Positions 1 to 5,899 of a DNA stretch of 8,261 bases are shown in pieces. The position numbers and the translations under genes are program-made. The DNA is from JAVDCA01 sp036491235 (lineage in GTDB: Bacteria; Pseudomonadota; Alphaproteobacteria; Rhizobiales; Xanthobacteraceae): the NCBI GenBank assembly GCA_036491235.1, contig DASXCK010000069.1:1-8261 (forward strand), in the 5' to 3' direction. Under the pieces are notes generated by a model. The model did no database searches. It saw only the letters and a program-made list of their open reading frames with translations, and had not been told where the DNA came from. Positions within the stretch are counted from its first letter, which is position 1. Every line of letters begins with the position of its first letter.

Positions 1-329
1 ACGCCGCCGTGGCCGAGCGGCACCAGGATGAAGCCCGAATAGCTGATGATGGCGAGCGGCGGTCCGCCCGCGAGCGTCAGCAGGACGGCACGCCACCAGC
101 CGACGCCGCTGAACGCCTCGCCGCGGCCACGCAACACCAGCGGCAGCAAGAAGAGGCCAGCCCAGGCGAAGCGATGCAGCGCGAGATCGGCAGGCGAAAA
201 GCCGACCGCGATACCGTGGCGCGCCGCGACGAATCCGGCTGCCCAGCAGAACGCTGCGCCGGTGCCACACGCGACGCCGAGGAAGGTCGGCGACGGCCGC
301 ACGATCGAGAAGCGCACAAACCGACTCAC
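1..329 (-). CDS. EamA/DMT-family transporter, N-terminal part (runs off left edge)
   Basis: Inner-membrane protein of the drug/metabolite transporter (EamA) superfamily; the substrate cannot be told from sequence. About 109 N-terminal residues are visible. Residues 16-36 form the first membrane helix with the family-like stretch GTGAAFCWAAGFVAARHG, followed by a PADLALHRFAWAG segment and a second helix at about 49-66 (LFLLPLVL). A third hydrophobic stretch, about 81-105, contains AGGPPLAIISYSGFILVPLG, where glycine and proline placement fits the end of the third helix of an EamA repeat. Full-length members have ten helices in two repeats, so about two thirds of the gene is missing. The GTG at 329-327 is chosen because a GAGAGAG ribosome-binding sequence lies 6 nt upstream; an in-frame GTG at 353 has no such signal. 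It is divergent from the sugar-acid kinase, with about 125 bp between the two starts. The family call is fairly safe, the function open. Confidence 0.8.
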   Translation of the reverse strand, partial: MSRFVRFSIVRPSPTFLGVACGTGAAFCWAAGFVAARHGIAVGFSPADLALHRFAWAGLFLLPLVLRGRGEAFSGVGWWRAVLLTLAGGPPLAIISYSGFILVPLGHGG

Positions 330-454
330 GCGACGCTCTCTCGCCGTATCCACGCGTGCGTGAGTGCGCGGACGGCCGGCAGCCCGAATTGCCAAGGCTT
401 CCGCCGCAGTCCATGCTGCGCCGCATGGCAGACGAACCGCAGGGAGGATCGGGC

Positions 455-1393
455 GTGCCGCCGGGACAGGCGCGCGAGCGCACCCGCGTGGTCGCGGTCG
501 GCGACGTGATGGTCGAGCTCGCGCGCGGCGGCGACGGGCGCTTCGGCATCGGTTGCGGCGGCGACGCGTTCAACACCGCGATCTATCTCGCGCGCGCCGG
601 CGCCGAGGTCGCGTTCGCGACCGCGCTCGGCGACGACACTTATTCGGACGGCATCCTGGCGCTGGCCGCCGCCGAGAACGTCAGGCGCGACCTGATCCTG
701 CGCGTGCGCGGCCGCACGCCGGGCCTCTGCCTCATCGACAACGACGCGAGCGGCGCGCGACGGCGGCATCATTGGGACGACGCCGCGCCCGCGCGACACC
801 TGTTCGAGCTCAGCGAATGGCCGCACATCGCCGAGGGCCTTGTCGGCGCACGGCTCGTCTATTTCTCCGGTATCACGCTCTCGCTCTACACGAACGTGGG
901 GATCGGCCGCTTTTTGGTGGCGCTGGAAATGGCGCGCAAGGCGGGCGCCCGCGTCGCCTTTGACGGCAATTTCCGGCCGCACGGCTGGAAGGGCGACGTC
1001 GGCCGCGCCCGCACGGTGTTCGTCGAGGCGCTCAAGCGGGTCGACCTTGCGCTGCCGACCTACGACGACGAGGCGATCCTGTGGGGCGACCCGAGCCCGG
1101 AAGCGACGGTCGAGCGCCTGCAGGCCTTCGGCATTCCCGAGGTGGTGGTGAAGAACGGGCCGAACAGCGCCCTCGTCGCGGCGAACGGAAAGCACGAGCA
1201 TGTGCCGGTGCCCGAGGTGGTCGAGGTCGTCGACGCCATGGCGGCGGGCGACGGGTTCAACGCCGGCTACCTCGCGGCGCGCCTGCGAGGCACGGCACCG
1301 CTCGATGCGGCGGCGGCCGCGCACAAGCTCGCCGGCCAGGTGATCCGCCACCCCGGCGCGATCATGCCGCGCGCGGGCGCCGCTGTGCACTGA
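455..1393 (+). CDS. kdgK: 2-dehydro-3-deoxygluconate kinase (PfkB family)
   Basis: Predicted cytoplasmic ribokinase-like sugar kinase of 312 residues, the usual KdgK length. It would phosphorylate 2-keto-3-deoxygluconate with ATP to KDPG, feeding the lower Entner-Doudoroff route from uronates or gluconate-type acids. Visible features are the VGDVMVEL opening strand (15-22), the substrate-site GGDAFNTAIYLARAG (35-49), LGDDTYSDG (58-66), GNFRPHGW (171-178), and PfkB signature 2, DAMAAGDGFNAGYL (260-273), with the catalytic base expected at Asp266. The end, VIRHPGAIMPRA, is typical of KdgK. Signature 2 has Ala at 261 where Thr or Cys is usual. The frame is open from a GTG at 356, but the GTG at 455 sits 7 nt after a strong AGGGAGG (441-447) and removes an unconvincing N-terminal extension; ATGs at 413 and 425 are alternatives. 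No dehydratase or KDPG aldolase is beside it. Another PfkB sugar kinase specificity is possible. Confidence 0.85.
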   Translation: MPPGQARERTRVVAVGDVMVELARGGDGRFGIGCGGDAFNTAIYLARAGAEVAFATALGDDTYSDGILALAAAENVRRDLILRVRGRTPGLCLIDNDASGARRRHHWDDAAPARHLFELSEWPHIAEGLVGARLVYFSGITLSLYTNVGIGRFLVALEMARKAGARVAFDGNFRPHGWKGDVGRARTVFVEALKRVDLALPTYDDEAILWGDPSPEATVERLQAFGIPEVVVKNGPNSALVAANGKHEHVPVPEVVEVVDAMAAGDGFNAGYLAARLRGTAPLDAAAAAHKLAGQVIRHPGAIMPRAGAAVH

Positions 1394-1456
1394 GACGGCG
1401 CCGCGCAGCGCGGCCGCGACCCTGCGGGCGGCAGAAATTCCGGGTTCCTGGCCGCG

Positions 1457-1579
1457 ATGAACCCCACGCCTTGTCCGTATTTCACCAAGGCCGACACCCT
1501 GGCGCTCCTGCCGGAGCAGAACGTCGCGGAGGCCATCAAGGACGGCTTCTTCCGCGCTTATGGGCTCAAAATCCCTTGA
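1457..1579 (+). CDS. possible 40-residue small protein of unknown function
   Basis: I do not recognise this ORF. It starts with ATG 64 nt after the kinase stop, in the same frame, and encodes 40 residues beginning MNPTPCPYFTKADTLALLP and ending in AYGLKIP. In favour of a gene: 33 of the 40 sense codons end in G or C, like the neighbours, and the product reads as a soluble, partly amphipathic peptide with one cysteine at position 6. Against it: no clear ribosome-binding site precedes the ATG, the ORF is very short, and GC-rich DNA produces such ORFs by chance. It lies between convergent genes, 32 bp short of the permease stop. It could also be a remnant of a longer gene. Confidence 0.35.
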   Translation: MNPTPCPYFTKADTLALLPEQNVAEAIKDGFFRAYGLKIP

Positions 1580-1611
1580 GCACGCGGCGTGGGCGCGGAC
1601 CGACCACGCGC

Positions 1612-2112
1612 TCACGGACGGCCTATCAGCATGGCGCCCAAGGCGGCAAGGAAAGGCACCGGGACCGAGCACACGACGCGTAGCCACACGACGTTGGCGG
1701 GCATCGCCACGACCTCGTAGCTCGCGACGCGCTGGATCGCGAACAACGCCCAGGCGGTCGTGTAGGCGATCACCTGAGGCGCGGCCGCGCCGCTCTTCAG
1801 AGCGGCGACGCCGACCGAGAAGCCGACCACCGGACCGCCCGGCGTGAGCGCGCCGGCAACCGCCGCGATGGCTGTGCCGAAGAGGCCGGACTTCGGCCCG
1901 AGCAGCCCGCCCAGCACTTCGGGCGGCAGCACCGCCGCGACATAGCCGGAGCCGACGACACCGATCGCGACGCGCGGCGTAAGTCGCAGGAAATCGAGGA
2001 AGCCTTCCCATACGCCGGTCTTCACCAAGCCGCTGCCGCCCCGCAGCGCGGCGACCGCCGCCAGCACCGCCACAATGACCCAGAGCAACGCGCCGACGAC
2101 CAGCGCCATCAT
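1612..2112 (-). CDS. half-size YraQ/ArsP-type permease, second subunit
   Basis: Predicted inner-membrane protein of 166 residues, resembling one half of the DUF318/ArsP_1 permease family; the substrate is unknown. Hydrophobic segments lie at about 3-23, 47-62, 77-105 and 110-165. Residues 70-95, ending in the PGGPV motif (91-95), match residues 88-113 of the upstream gene at 15 of 26 positions, and a second shared block (AYTTAW here, AFVTSW there) follows. The first ATG (2112-2110) overlaps the upstream stop as ATGA, so the two are almost certainly translated together; a second ATG follows directly. Full-length members of this family are about 300-350 residues and carry two such halves, so this pair probably assembles as a heterodimer. 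The CSC-type cysteine motif I associate with some ArsP proteins is absent, so an arsenical substrate should not be assumed. Confidence 0.75.
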   Translation of the reverse strand: MMALVVGALLWVIVAVLAAVAALRGGSGLVKTGVWEGFLDFLRLTPRVAIGVVGSGYVAAVLPPEVLGGLLGPKSGLFGTAIAAVAGALTPGGPVVGFSVGVAALKSGAAAPQVIAYTTAWALFAIQRVASYEVVAMPANVVWLRVVCSVPVPFLAALGAMLIGRP

Positions 2113-2687
2113 ATCTTGACCCCACGCGTCGCGACGACCCTGGCGACGTAGCGCCCAAGCAGGCCGACGATGATGGGAAACGCCGGCGCGACGGCCATGC
2201 GCCAAAGGACGAAGTTCGTGCCGAAGAACGGCAGCTCCCAGACCAGCGCGCGGGCGTAACCGAGCAGCGTCCAGCTGGTGACGAAGGCGAGCGCCGCGCC
2301 GACATCGGCGCCGGCAGAAAGAAAGGCTCCCGCCACCGGGTACACGGTGACGGGCCCACCCGGCATGATGACGCCCGCAAAGGTCGCGATGAGGAGGCCG
2401 AAGAAGCCCGACTCGCGGCCGACCAGCCGCGCCACCATCTCGCGCGGAATGAGCAGGGTCGAGAACACGCCGATCAGGCAGCCAGCCGCCATCTTGGGCA
2501 GAATATCGACGAAGATGTGCACGTCGCCGAGAAAGACAGCGATGAAGCGGTCCCAACCGTCGCGCACATAAACCACGGCGGCGGCCGTGAGCATGCAGGC
2601 CGTGATCAGCGCGGTCGACCAGTCGAAGGTTTTGCGGCGAAGACGCTTCAATGGGCGGTGATCCGGTTTGCCGACCGAAAATACCAC
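2109..2687 (-). CDS. half-size YraQ/ArsP-type permease, first subunit
   Basis: Predicted inner-membrane protein of up to 192 residues, partner of the overlapping gene downstream. A basic N-terminus (KRLRRK, 14-19) precedes hydrophobic segments at about 26-41, 48-80, 95-125 and 131-185. The family-like block LVGRESGFFG (88-97) leads into PGGPV (109-113) and AFVTSW (134-139), all recurring in the second subunit, so the pair arose by duplication. A transport role is inferred from the family; the substrate is unknown. The start is uncertain. The GTG at 2687 is the first possible start in frame, but it overlaps a near-perfect AAGGAGGT (2693-2686) and so cannot use it. A TTG at 2651 would give a 180-residue protein beginning MKRLRRKTFDW, a natural-looking membrane-protein start. 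The gene lies downstream of the protease terminator and is probably transcribed separately. Confidence 0.72.
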   Translation of the reverse strand: MVFSVGKPDHRPLKRLRRKTFDWSTALITACMLTAAAVVYVRDGWDRFIAVFLGDVHIFVDILPKMAAGCLIGVFSTLLIPREMVARLVGRESGFFGLLIATFAGVIMPGGPVTVYPVAGAFLSAGADVGAALAFVTSWTLLGYARALVWELPFFGTNFVLWRMAVAPAFPIIVGLLGRYVARVVATRGVKI

Positions 2688-2698
2688 CTCCTTATCAT
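2648..2698 (-). other. possible 16-codon leader ORF overlapping the permease start region
   Basis: An ATG at 2698 opens a 16-codon reading frame (MIRRWYFRSANRITAH) that ends at a TGA at 2650-2648. That TGA overlaps the alternative permease start as TTGA (2651-2648). The strong AAGGAGGT at 2693-2686 lies inside this ORF. The arrangement would allow termination-reinitiation coupling, but no clear ribosome-binding site precedes the ATG, and the ORF may be chance. Confidence 0.2.
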
Positions 2699-2761
2699 GG
2701 CCGCTGACGCGCCGTTCAAGCCGCCCGCCTGCATGGGAGCGATGCGGGCTACCGAATCGAA

Positions 2762-2787
2762 ACGGGGACGGCTGCGGCCGTCCCCGT
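2762..2787 (-). terminator. likely intrinsic terminator of the DegP/HtrA gene
   Basis: A perfect 11-bp inverted repeat (ACGGGGACGGC, loop TGCG, GCCGTCCCCGT on the plus strand) begins 26 bp beyond the protease stop. On the minus strand the stem is followed by TTCGATTC, a short and interrupted T-rich tract, so termination is plausible but not ideal. It separates the protease gene from the permease pair. Confidence 0.7.
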
Positions 2788-2813
2788 CAGGACCGTACGA
2801 GACGAACTCGAGA

Positions 2814-4358
2814 TCAGCCGATCGGCACGGCCACGAAGTGCGGCGCGGCGTCGGCGGTCTTCACCTGCATCAAGATCTCGTGCCGGCCGGACTTTTGCGC
2901 GGCGGCGAGCGCGTCGCGCACCTCGTCCGGGCGCGAGACCTGCTTGCCGCTGACCATCAGGATCACGTCTCCGGTCCGCAAGCCGTGCTGGGCCGCGGGC
3001 CCGGACGGATCAACGCCCATCACGACCACGCCCTGGTCGCCGGAACCCGCGACGTCGCGCGCCGGCGCAAGCTGCACGCCGAGATGCGGCACGCCGTTCT
3101 CCGCCGCCGAGTGCTGCTCCGTATCGGACCTGGCCTGCCGCTGTTCGGCGGGCATCTGACCCAGGGTCACCGATACGTTCTGACTCTTTCCATCACGGAC
3201 GATGTCGAGCTTCACCGACGTGTCCGGCGCTGTCGCGCCGATTCGGCGTGCAAGGTCACGCGAGTCCTTGATCGGCTGGCCGTCCATCGCGGTGATCACG
3301 TCGCCCGCCTTGATGCCCGCCTTGGCGGCCGGGCTGTCGGGCTGCGCCGCGTCGACGATCGCACCCTGCGCCTGCTTGAGGCCGAGGCTTTCGGCAATGT
3401 CGGCCGTCACCGGCTGCACCTGCACGCCAATCTGGCCGCGGGTCACCTTGCCGTGGTCCTTGAGCTGAGCGACGACGAGCTTGGCAGTCTCGGCCGGGAT
3501 GTCGAAGCCGATGCCGACCGAGCCGCCGGACGGCGAGAAGATCGCGGTGTTGACGCCGATCACGTTGCCCTCGGCGTCGAACGCCGGGCCGCCCGAGTTG
3601 CCCTTGTTGATGGGCGCATCGATCTGGATGTAGTCGTCGTACGGACCGGCGCCGATGTCGCGCCCGCGTGCCGACACGATTCCCGCCGTCACGGTGCCGC
3701 CGAGGCCGAATGGATTGCCGACCGCGACGACCCAATCGCCGACGCGCGGCGGGTTGTTGGCGAACTTCACGTAGGGAAACTCCCCGTTGCTGTCGACCTT
3801 GATGAGCGCGAGATCGGTCTTCGGATCAGTGCCGATCACCTTGGCGGTATAGGTCTTGCCGTTGTCGGTCGTGACCTGCACGGAACTCGCATGATCGACC
3901 ACGTGGTTGTTGGTCACCGCGTAGCCGTCCGCCGAGATGAAGAAGCCGGAGCCTTCGCCGGTGATGACCTGACGCGGCCGCATGCCGTTCGGAATATTGG
4001 AGAAGCCGAACTGCTGAAAGAACTTGTCCATCGGCGCGCCGCGCTGCGGCCGAATCGAGTTGCCATCGCCCGCTCCGTTCGTCGCGTCCTGGTCCTGCTT
4101 GATCTTGACGCGCACCGAGATGACGGCGGGCTTCACCTTGCTGACCAAGTCGGCGAAGCCGACGGGATGCTGCGGGCTCTGCGCGGGCACCGACTCGGCG
4201 GCCTGCGCGGGCGAGCCGAAACCGGTCATCCGGTCGAAGCCGCCCGGCCCGACGACCAGGACGGTCGCGGCAATCGCCGCAACCGAGGCCATCAGCGTGA
4301 AGCGGCGTGCCGTCAGGCGGCTCGGCGGACGGGAAACGTGAAGGTCGTTCGGGTTCAT
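2814..4358 (-). CDS. degP: periplasmic Do-family serine protease (DegP/HtrA)
   Basis: Envelope quality-control protease and chaperone, 514 residues, a normal length for the family. It has an N-terminal signal sequence (basic 14-19, hydrophobic core about 20-39, likely cleavage near AQA-AES at 51-56), a trypsin-like domain (about 65-290) and two PDZ domains (about 310-395 and 425-510). The catalytic triad is visible: His152 in TNNHVVDH, Asp182 in DPKTDLALI and Ser255 in GNSGGP. The segment MDKFFQQFGF at 110-119 fits the LA-loop region of DegP/DegQ/MucD proteins. The ATG at 4358 has GGAGA 7 nt upstream. The gene stands alone, with the terminator at 2762-2787 behind it and a 275-bp spacer in front. 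I see no clear sigma-E-like or heat-shock promoter, so stress regulation is only expected from the family. Of the DegP, DegQ and MucD names, the exact orthologue cannot be fixed here. Confidence 0.95.
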   Translation of the reverse strand: MNPNDLHVSRPPSRLTARRFTLMASVAAIAATVLVVGPGGFDRMTGFGSPAQAAESVPAQSPQHPVGFADLVSKVKPAVISVRVKIKQDQDATNGAGDGNSIRPQRGAPMDKFFQQFGFSNIPNGMRPRQVITGEGSGFFISADGYAVTNNHVVDHASSVQVTTDNGKTYTAKVIGTDPKTDLALIKVDSNGEFPYVKFANNPPRVGDWVVAVGNPFGLGGTVTAGIVSARGRDIGAGPYDDYIQIDAPINKGNSGGPAFDAEGNVIGVNTAIFSPSGGSVGIGFDIPAETAKLVVAQLKDHGKVTRGQIGVQVQPVTADIAESLGLKQAQGAIVDAAQPDSPAAKAGIKAGDVITAMDGQPIKDSRDLARRIGATAPDTSVKLDIVRDGKSQNVSVTLGQMPAEQRQARSDTEQHSAAENGVPHLGVQLAPARDVAGSGDQGVVVMGVDPSGPAAQHGLRTGDVILMVSGKQVSRPDEVRDALAAAQKSGRHEILMQVKTADAAPHFVAVPIG

Positions 4359-4434
4359 GATTGTCTCCGTAGGCGTGAAATGCGGGTGGCTGCACCATGC
4401 GACCTGCGGCGCAGCCCACTCAGTTGTTCAACGC

Positions 4435-4485
4435 ATTAATTGGCGAAGCGGCGTTACGATTTCCCGTCCGCAGAATTAATTCGCG
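4435..4485. promoter_or_regulatory. AT-rich direct repeat upstream of the protease gene
   Basis: ATTAATT-n-GCG occurs twice, at 4435-4445 and 4475-4485, exactly 40 bp apart. The second copy sits in the perfect palindrome GAATTAATTC (4473-4482). These AT islands stand out in GC-rich DNA 77-127 bp upstream of the protease start. They could be a regulator or nucleoid-protein site, or part of the promoter. The function is inferred from position only. Confidence 0.3.
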
Positions 4486-4535
4486 GAAAGGAACAAGGCC
4501 TGCGGCAAATCGCGCGGGGCGGGAACAAGTGCAGC

Positions 4536-4623
4536 GTCATGCCCGGCCTTGTGCCGGGCATCCACGTCTTAAGGAGCGTGCAGCAAGAGAAAGACGTGGA
4601 TGGCCGACACGCCCGGCCATGAC
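4536..4623. repeat. long imperfect intergenic palindrome (REP-like element)
   Basis: The left arm, 4536-4570 (GTCATGCCCGGCC... to ATCCACGTCTT), is matched by the inverse of the right arm, 4591-4623 (AAGACGTGGATGGCC... to GGCCATGAC), with a loop of about 20 nt. The outer 6 bp and the inner ATCCACGTCTT/AAGACGTGGAT blocks pair perfectly. The left arm also holds its own small GCCCGG/CCGGGC hairpin. I recall near-identical elements scattered between genes in Bradyrhizobium-type genomes; copy number in this genome cannot be seen here. It begins 10 bp after the biotin synthase stop, so as RNA it would form a stable hairpin at the 3' end of that message and might end or protect it. Confidence 0.85.
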
Positions 4624-4633
4624 CGGCACGCCC

Positions 4634-5635
4634 TCACTCCATCGCGGTGAGGCCGAGTTTGTCCATCAGGACGCGATCGCGGTCGCGGCCGGGATTCGGC
4701 GTGGTGAGAAGCTTCGGCCCGCAGAAGATCGAGTTGGCGCCGGCGACGAAGCAGAGCGCCTGCGTCTCCTCGCTCATCTGCTCGCGGCCGGCAGACAAGC
4801 GAACCACCGAGGCCGGCATGCAGATGCGCGCGACCGCGATGGTGCGCACGAACTCGATCGCGTCGAACGCCTTGGCGGTCGCGAGCGGCGTGCCCTCGAC
4901 CTGCACCAGCATGTTGATCGGCACCGACTCGGGGTGGCGCGGCAACGTCGCGAGCGCGACGACCATGCCGACGCGGTCCTCGCGCCTCTCGCCCATGCCG
5001 ACGATCCCGCCGCAGCACACGTTGATGCCGGCCGCACGCACATGGTCGAGCGTGTCGAGCCGATCGCGATAGATGCGGGTGGTGATGATCTCGCCGTAGA
5101 ACTCGGGCGAGGTGTCGAGATTGTGGTTGTAGTAGTCGAGGCCCGCGTCCTTGAGCCGGCGCGCCTGGGTGTCCGTGAGCATGCCGAGCGTCGCGCAGGT
5201 CTCGAGCCCGAGCGCCTTGACGCCCGCGACCATGGCGCAGACCTGCTCGATATCGCGGTCCTTCGGATTGCGCCAGGCCGCGCCCATGCAGAAGCGGCTC
5301 GCGCCCGCATCTCGCGCGGCGCGTGCCTCGGCGACCACGGCGGCGGGCTCCATCAGCTTTTCGGCCTTCACGCCGGCCTCGTAATGGGCGCTTTGCGGAC
5401 AATAGGCGCAATCTTCCGGACAGCCGCCGGTCTTGATCGAGAGCAGCGTCGAGATCTGCACCTCGCGCGGATCGAAGTGCAGCCGATGAATCCGCTGGGC
5501 GTGGAAGATCAGCTCGGGAAACGGCAGGTCGAACAGCGCGCGCACCTCCGCGCCCGTCCAATCCCGGCGCACGGCGCCCGAGAGATCGGGGGGGATGGAG
5601 GCCGGCACGGCCGGCGGGACAATGTGCTGGTCCAT
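4634..5635 (-). CDS. bioB: biotin synthase
   Basis: Radical SAM enzyme that inserts sulfur into dethiobiotin to make biotin, the last step of biotin synthesis, in the cytoplasm. It has 333 residues from the ATG at 5635. The SAM [4Fe-4S] ligands are Cys72, Cys76 and Cys79 (CPEDCAYC). The second-cluster ligands known from E. coli BioB are all present at matching spacing: Cys115 (SRFCMGAAW), Cys146 (ETCATLG), Cys206 (GINVCCGG) and Arg278 (VVRLSAGR). Other family blocks are YYNHNLDTSPEFY and the GREQMSEE segment. An upstream in-frame TTG at 5692 would add 19 residues that do not look like BioB, so the ATG is preferred, although its ribosome-binding site (GGTGA) is weak. No bioF, bioD, bioA or bioR adjoins it, so it is an orphan from the biotin operon here. 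No BioR-type TTATCTATAA box is visible in front of it. Confidence 0.97.
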   Translation of the reverse strand: MDQHIVPPAVPASIPPDLSGAVRRDWTGAEVRALFDLPFPELIFHAQRIHRLHFDPREVQISTLLSIKTGGCPEDCAYCPQSAHYEAGVKAEKLMEPAAVVAEARAARDAGASRFCMGAAWRNPKDRDIEQVCAMVAGVKALGLETCATLGMLTDTQARRLKDAGLDYYNHNLDTSPEFYGEIITTRIYRDRLDTLDHVRAAGINVCCGGIVGMGERREDRVGMVVALATLPRHPESVPINMLVQVEGTPLATAKAFDAIEFVRTIAVARICMPASVVRLSAGREQMSEETQALCFVAGANSIFCGPKLLTTPNPGRDRDRVLMDKLGLTAME

Positions 5636-5713
5636 GCGGTCACCATGGCGAGCAGGGTCGCGGAATGCAAGCGGGCGCGTCCGCGCGGGCAACTACCTGA
5701 TCTCCGCCACCTT

Positions 5714-5778
5714 GAGGTGCTCGGCGCACCGATCTCGCGTTTGCGCGAGATCGGCATTGGTTTGGTGTGCCGAGCCTC
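5714..5778. repeat. nested palindromic element between ilvD and bioB
   Basis: The inner stem is a perfect 9-bp inverted repeat, GATCTCGCG / CGCGAGATC (5731-5739 and 5744-5752, loop TTTG). Around it are imperfect arms, GAGGTGCTCGGCGCACC (5714-5730) and GGTGTGCCGAGCCTC (5764-5778), which pair over most of their length. The outer motifs TTGAGG and CCTCGAAG resemble, from memory, an intergenic repeat of Bradyrhizobium-like genomes whose usual ends contain CATCC/GGATG; here those ends have decayed. Confidence 0.7.
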
Positions 5779-5828
5779 GAAGAGCCGCGGAGCTGCCGTT
5801 TGTGCACTTGGCGCGCGGCCTCGACCGA

Positions 5829-5871
5829 TCATCCTTTGAGGGCGTCGCTGCGCTCGGCCGCCTCCGGATGA
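5829..5871. repeat. second, shorter palindromic element followed by a T run
   Basis: TCATCC (5829-5834) and GGATGA (5866-5871) form the ends, with partly pairing GAGGGCG and GCCGCCTC arms inside and a GC-rich loop. It looks like a related copy of the preceding element. A run of seven T (5881-5887) follows on the plus strand, so the hairpin resembles a terminator for plus-strand transcription. No plus-strand gene lies upstream, and on the ilvD/bioB strand the T run is the wrong way round. Confidence 0.55.
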
Positions 5872-5899
5872 CGGGTTTGATTTTTTTAGACGGCGTGGC

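Noticed and set aside
9..509. Plus-strand open frame (166 codons) over the EamA-type gene
   Set aside because: It is Arg-rich and highly charged. The minus-strand frame gives a clean hydrophobic EamA-like N-terminus.
1400..1414. Hairpin GCCGCGC-A-GCGCGGC right after the kinase stop as a terminator
   Set aside because: No T run follows, the usable stem is only about 5 bp once a loop is allowed, and such GC palindromes are frequent in this DNA.
326..2380. Very long minus-strand open frame (684 codons) across the kinase and the permease region
   Set aside because: It is antisense to the kinase, whose motifs are clear, and overlaps the permeases in another frame. The translation is Arg/Ala-rich and low in family-like motifs, typical of chance frames in GC-rich DNA.
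2517..4439. Long plus-strand open frame (640 codons) opposite the protease
   Set aside because: The minus-strand protease has a full catalytic triad, signal sequence and PDZ domains. The plus-strand frame is its mirror, rich in Arg, Asp and His.
4397..5839. Plus-strand open frame (480 codons) opposite biotin synthase
   Set aside because: Biotin synthase on the minus strand shows every expected ligand. The antisense frame has no recognisable domain.
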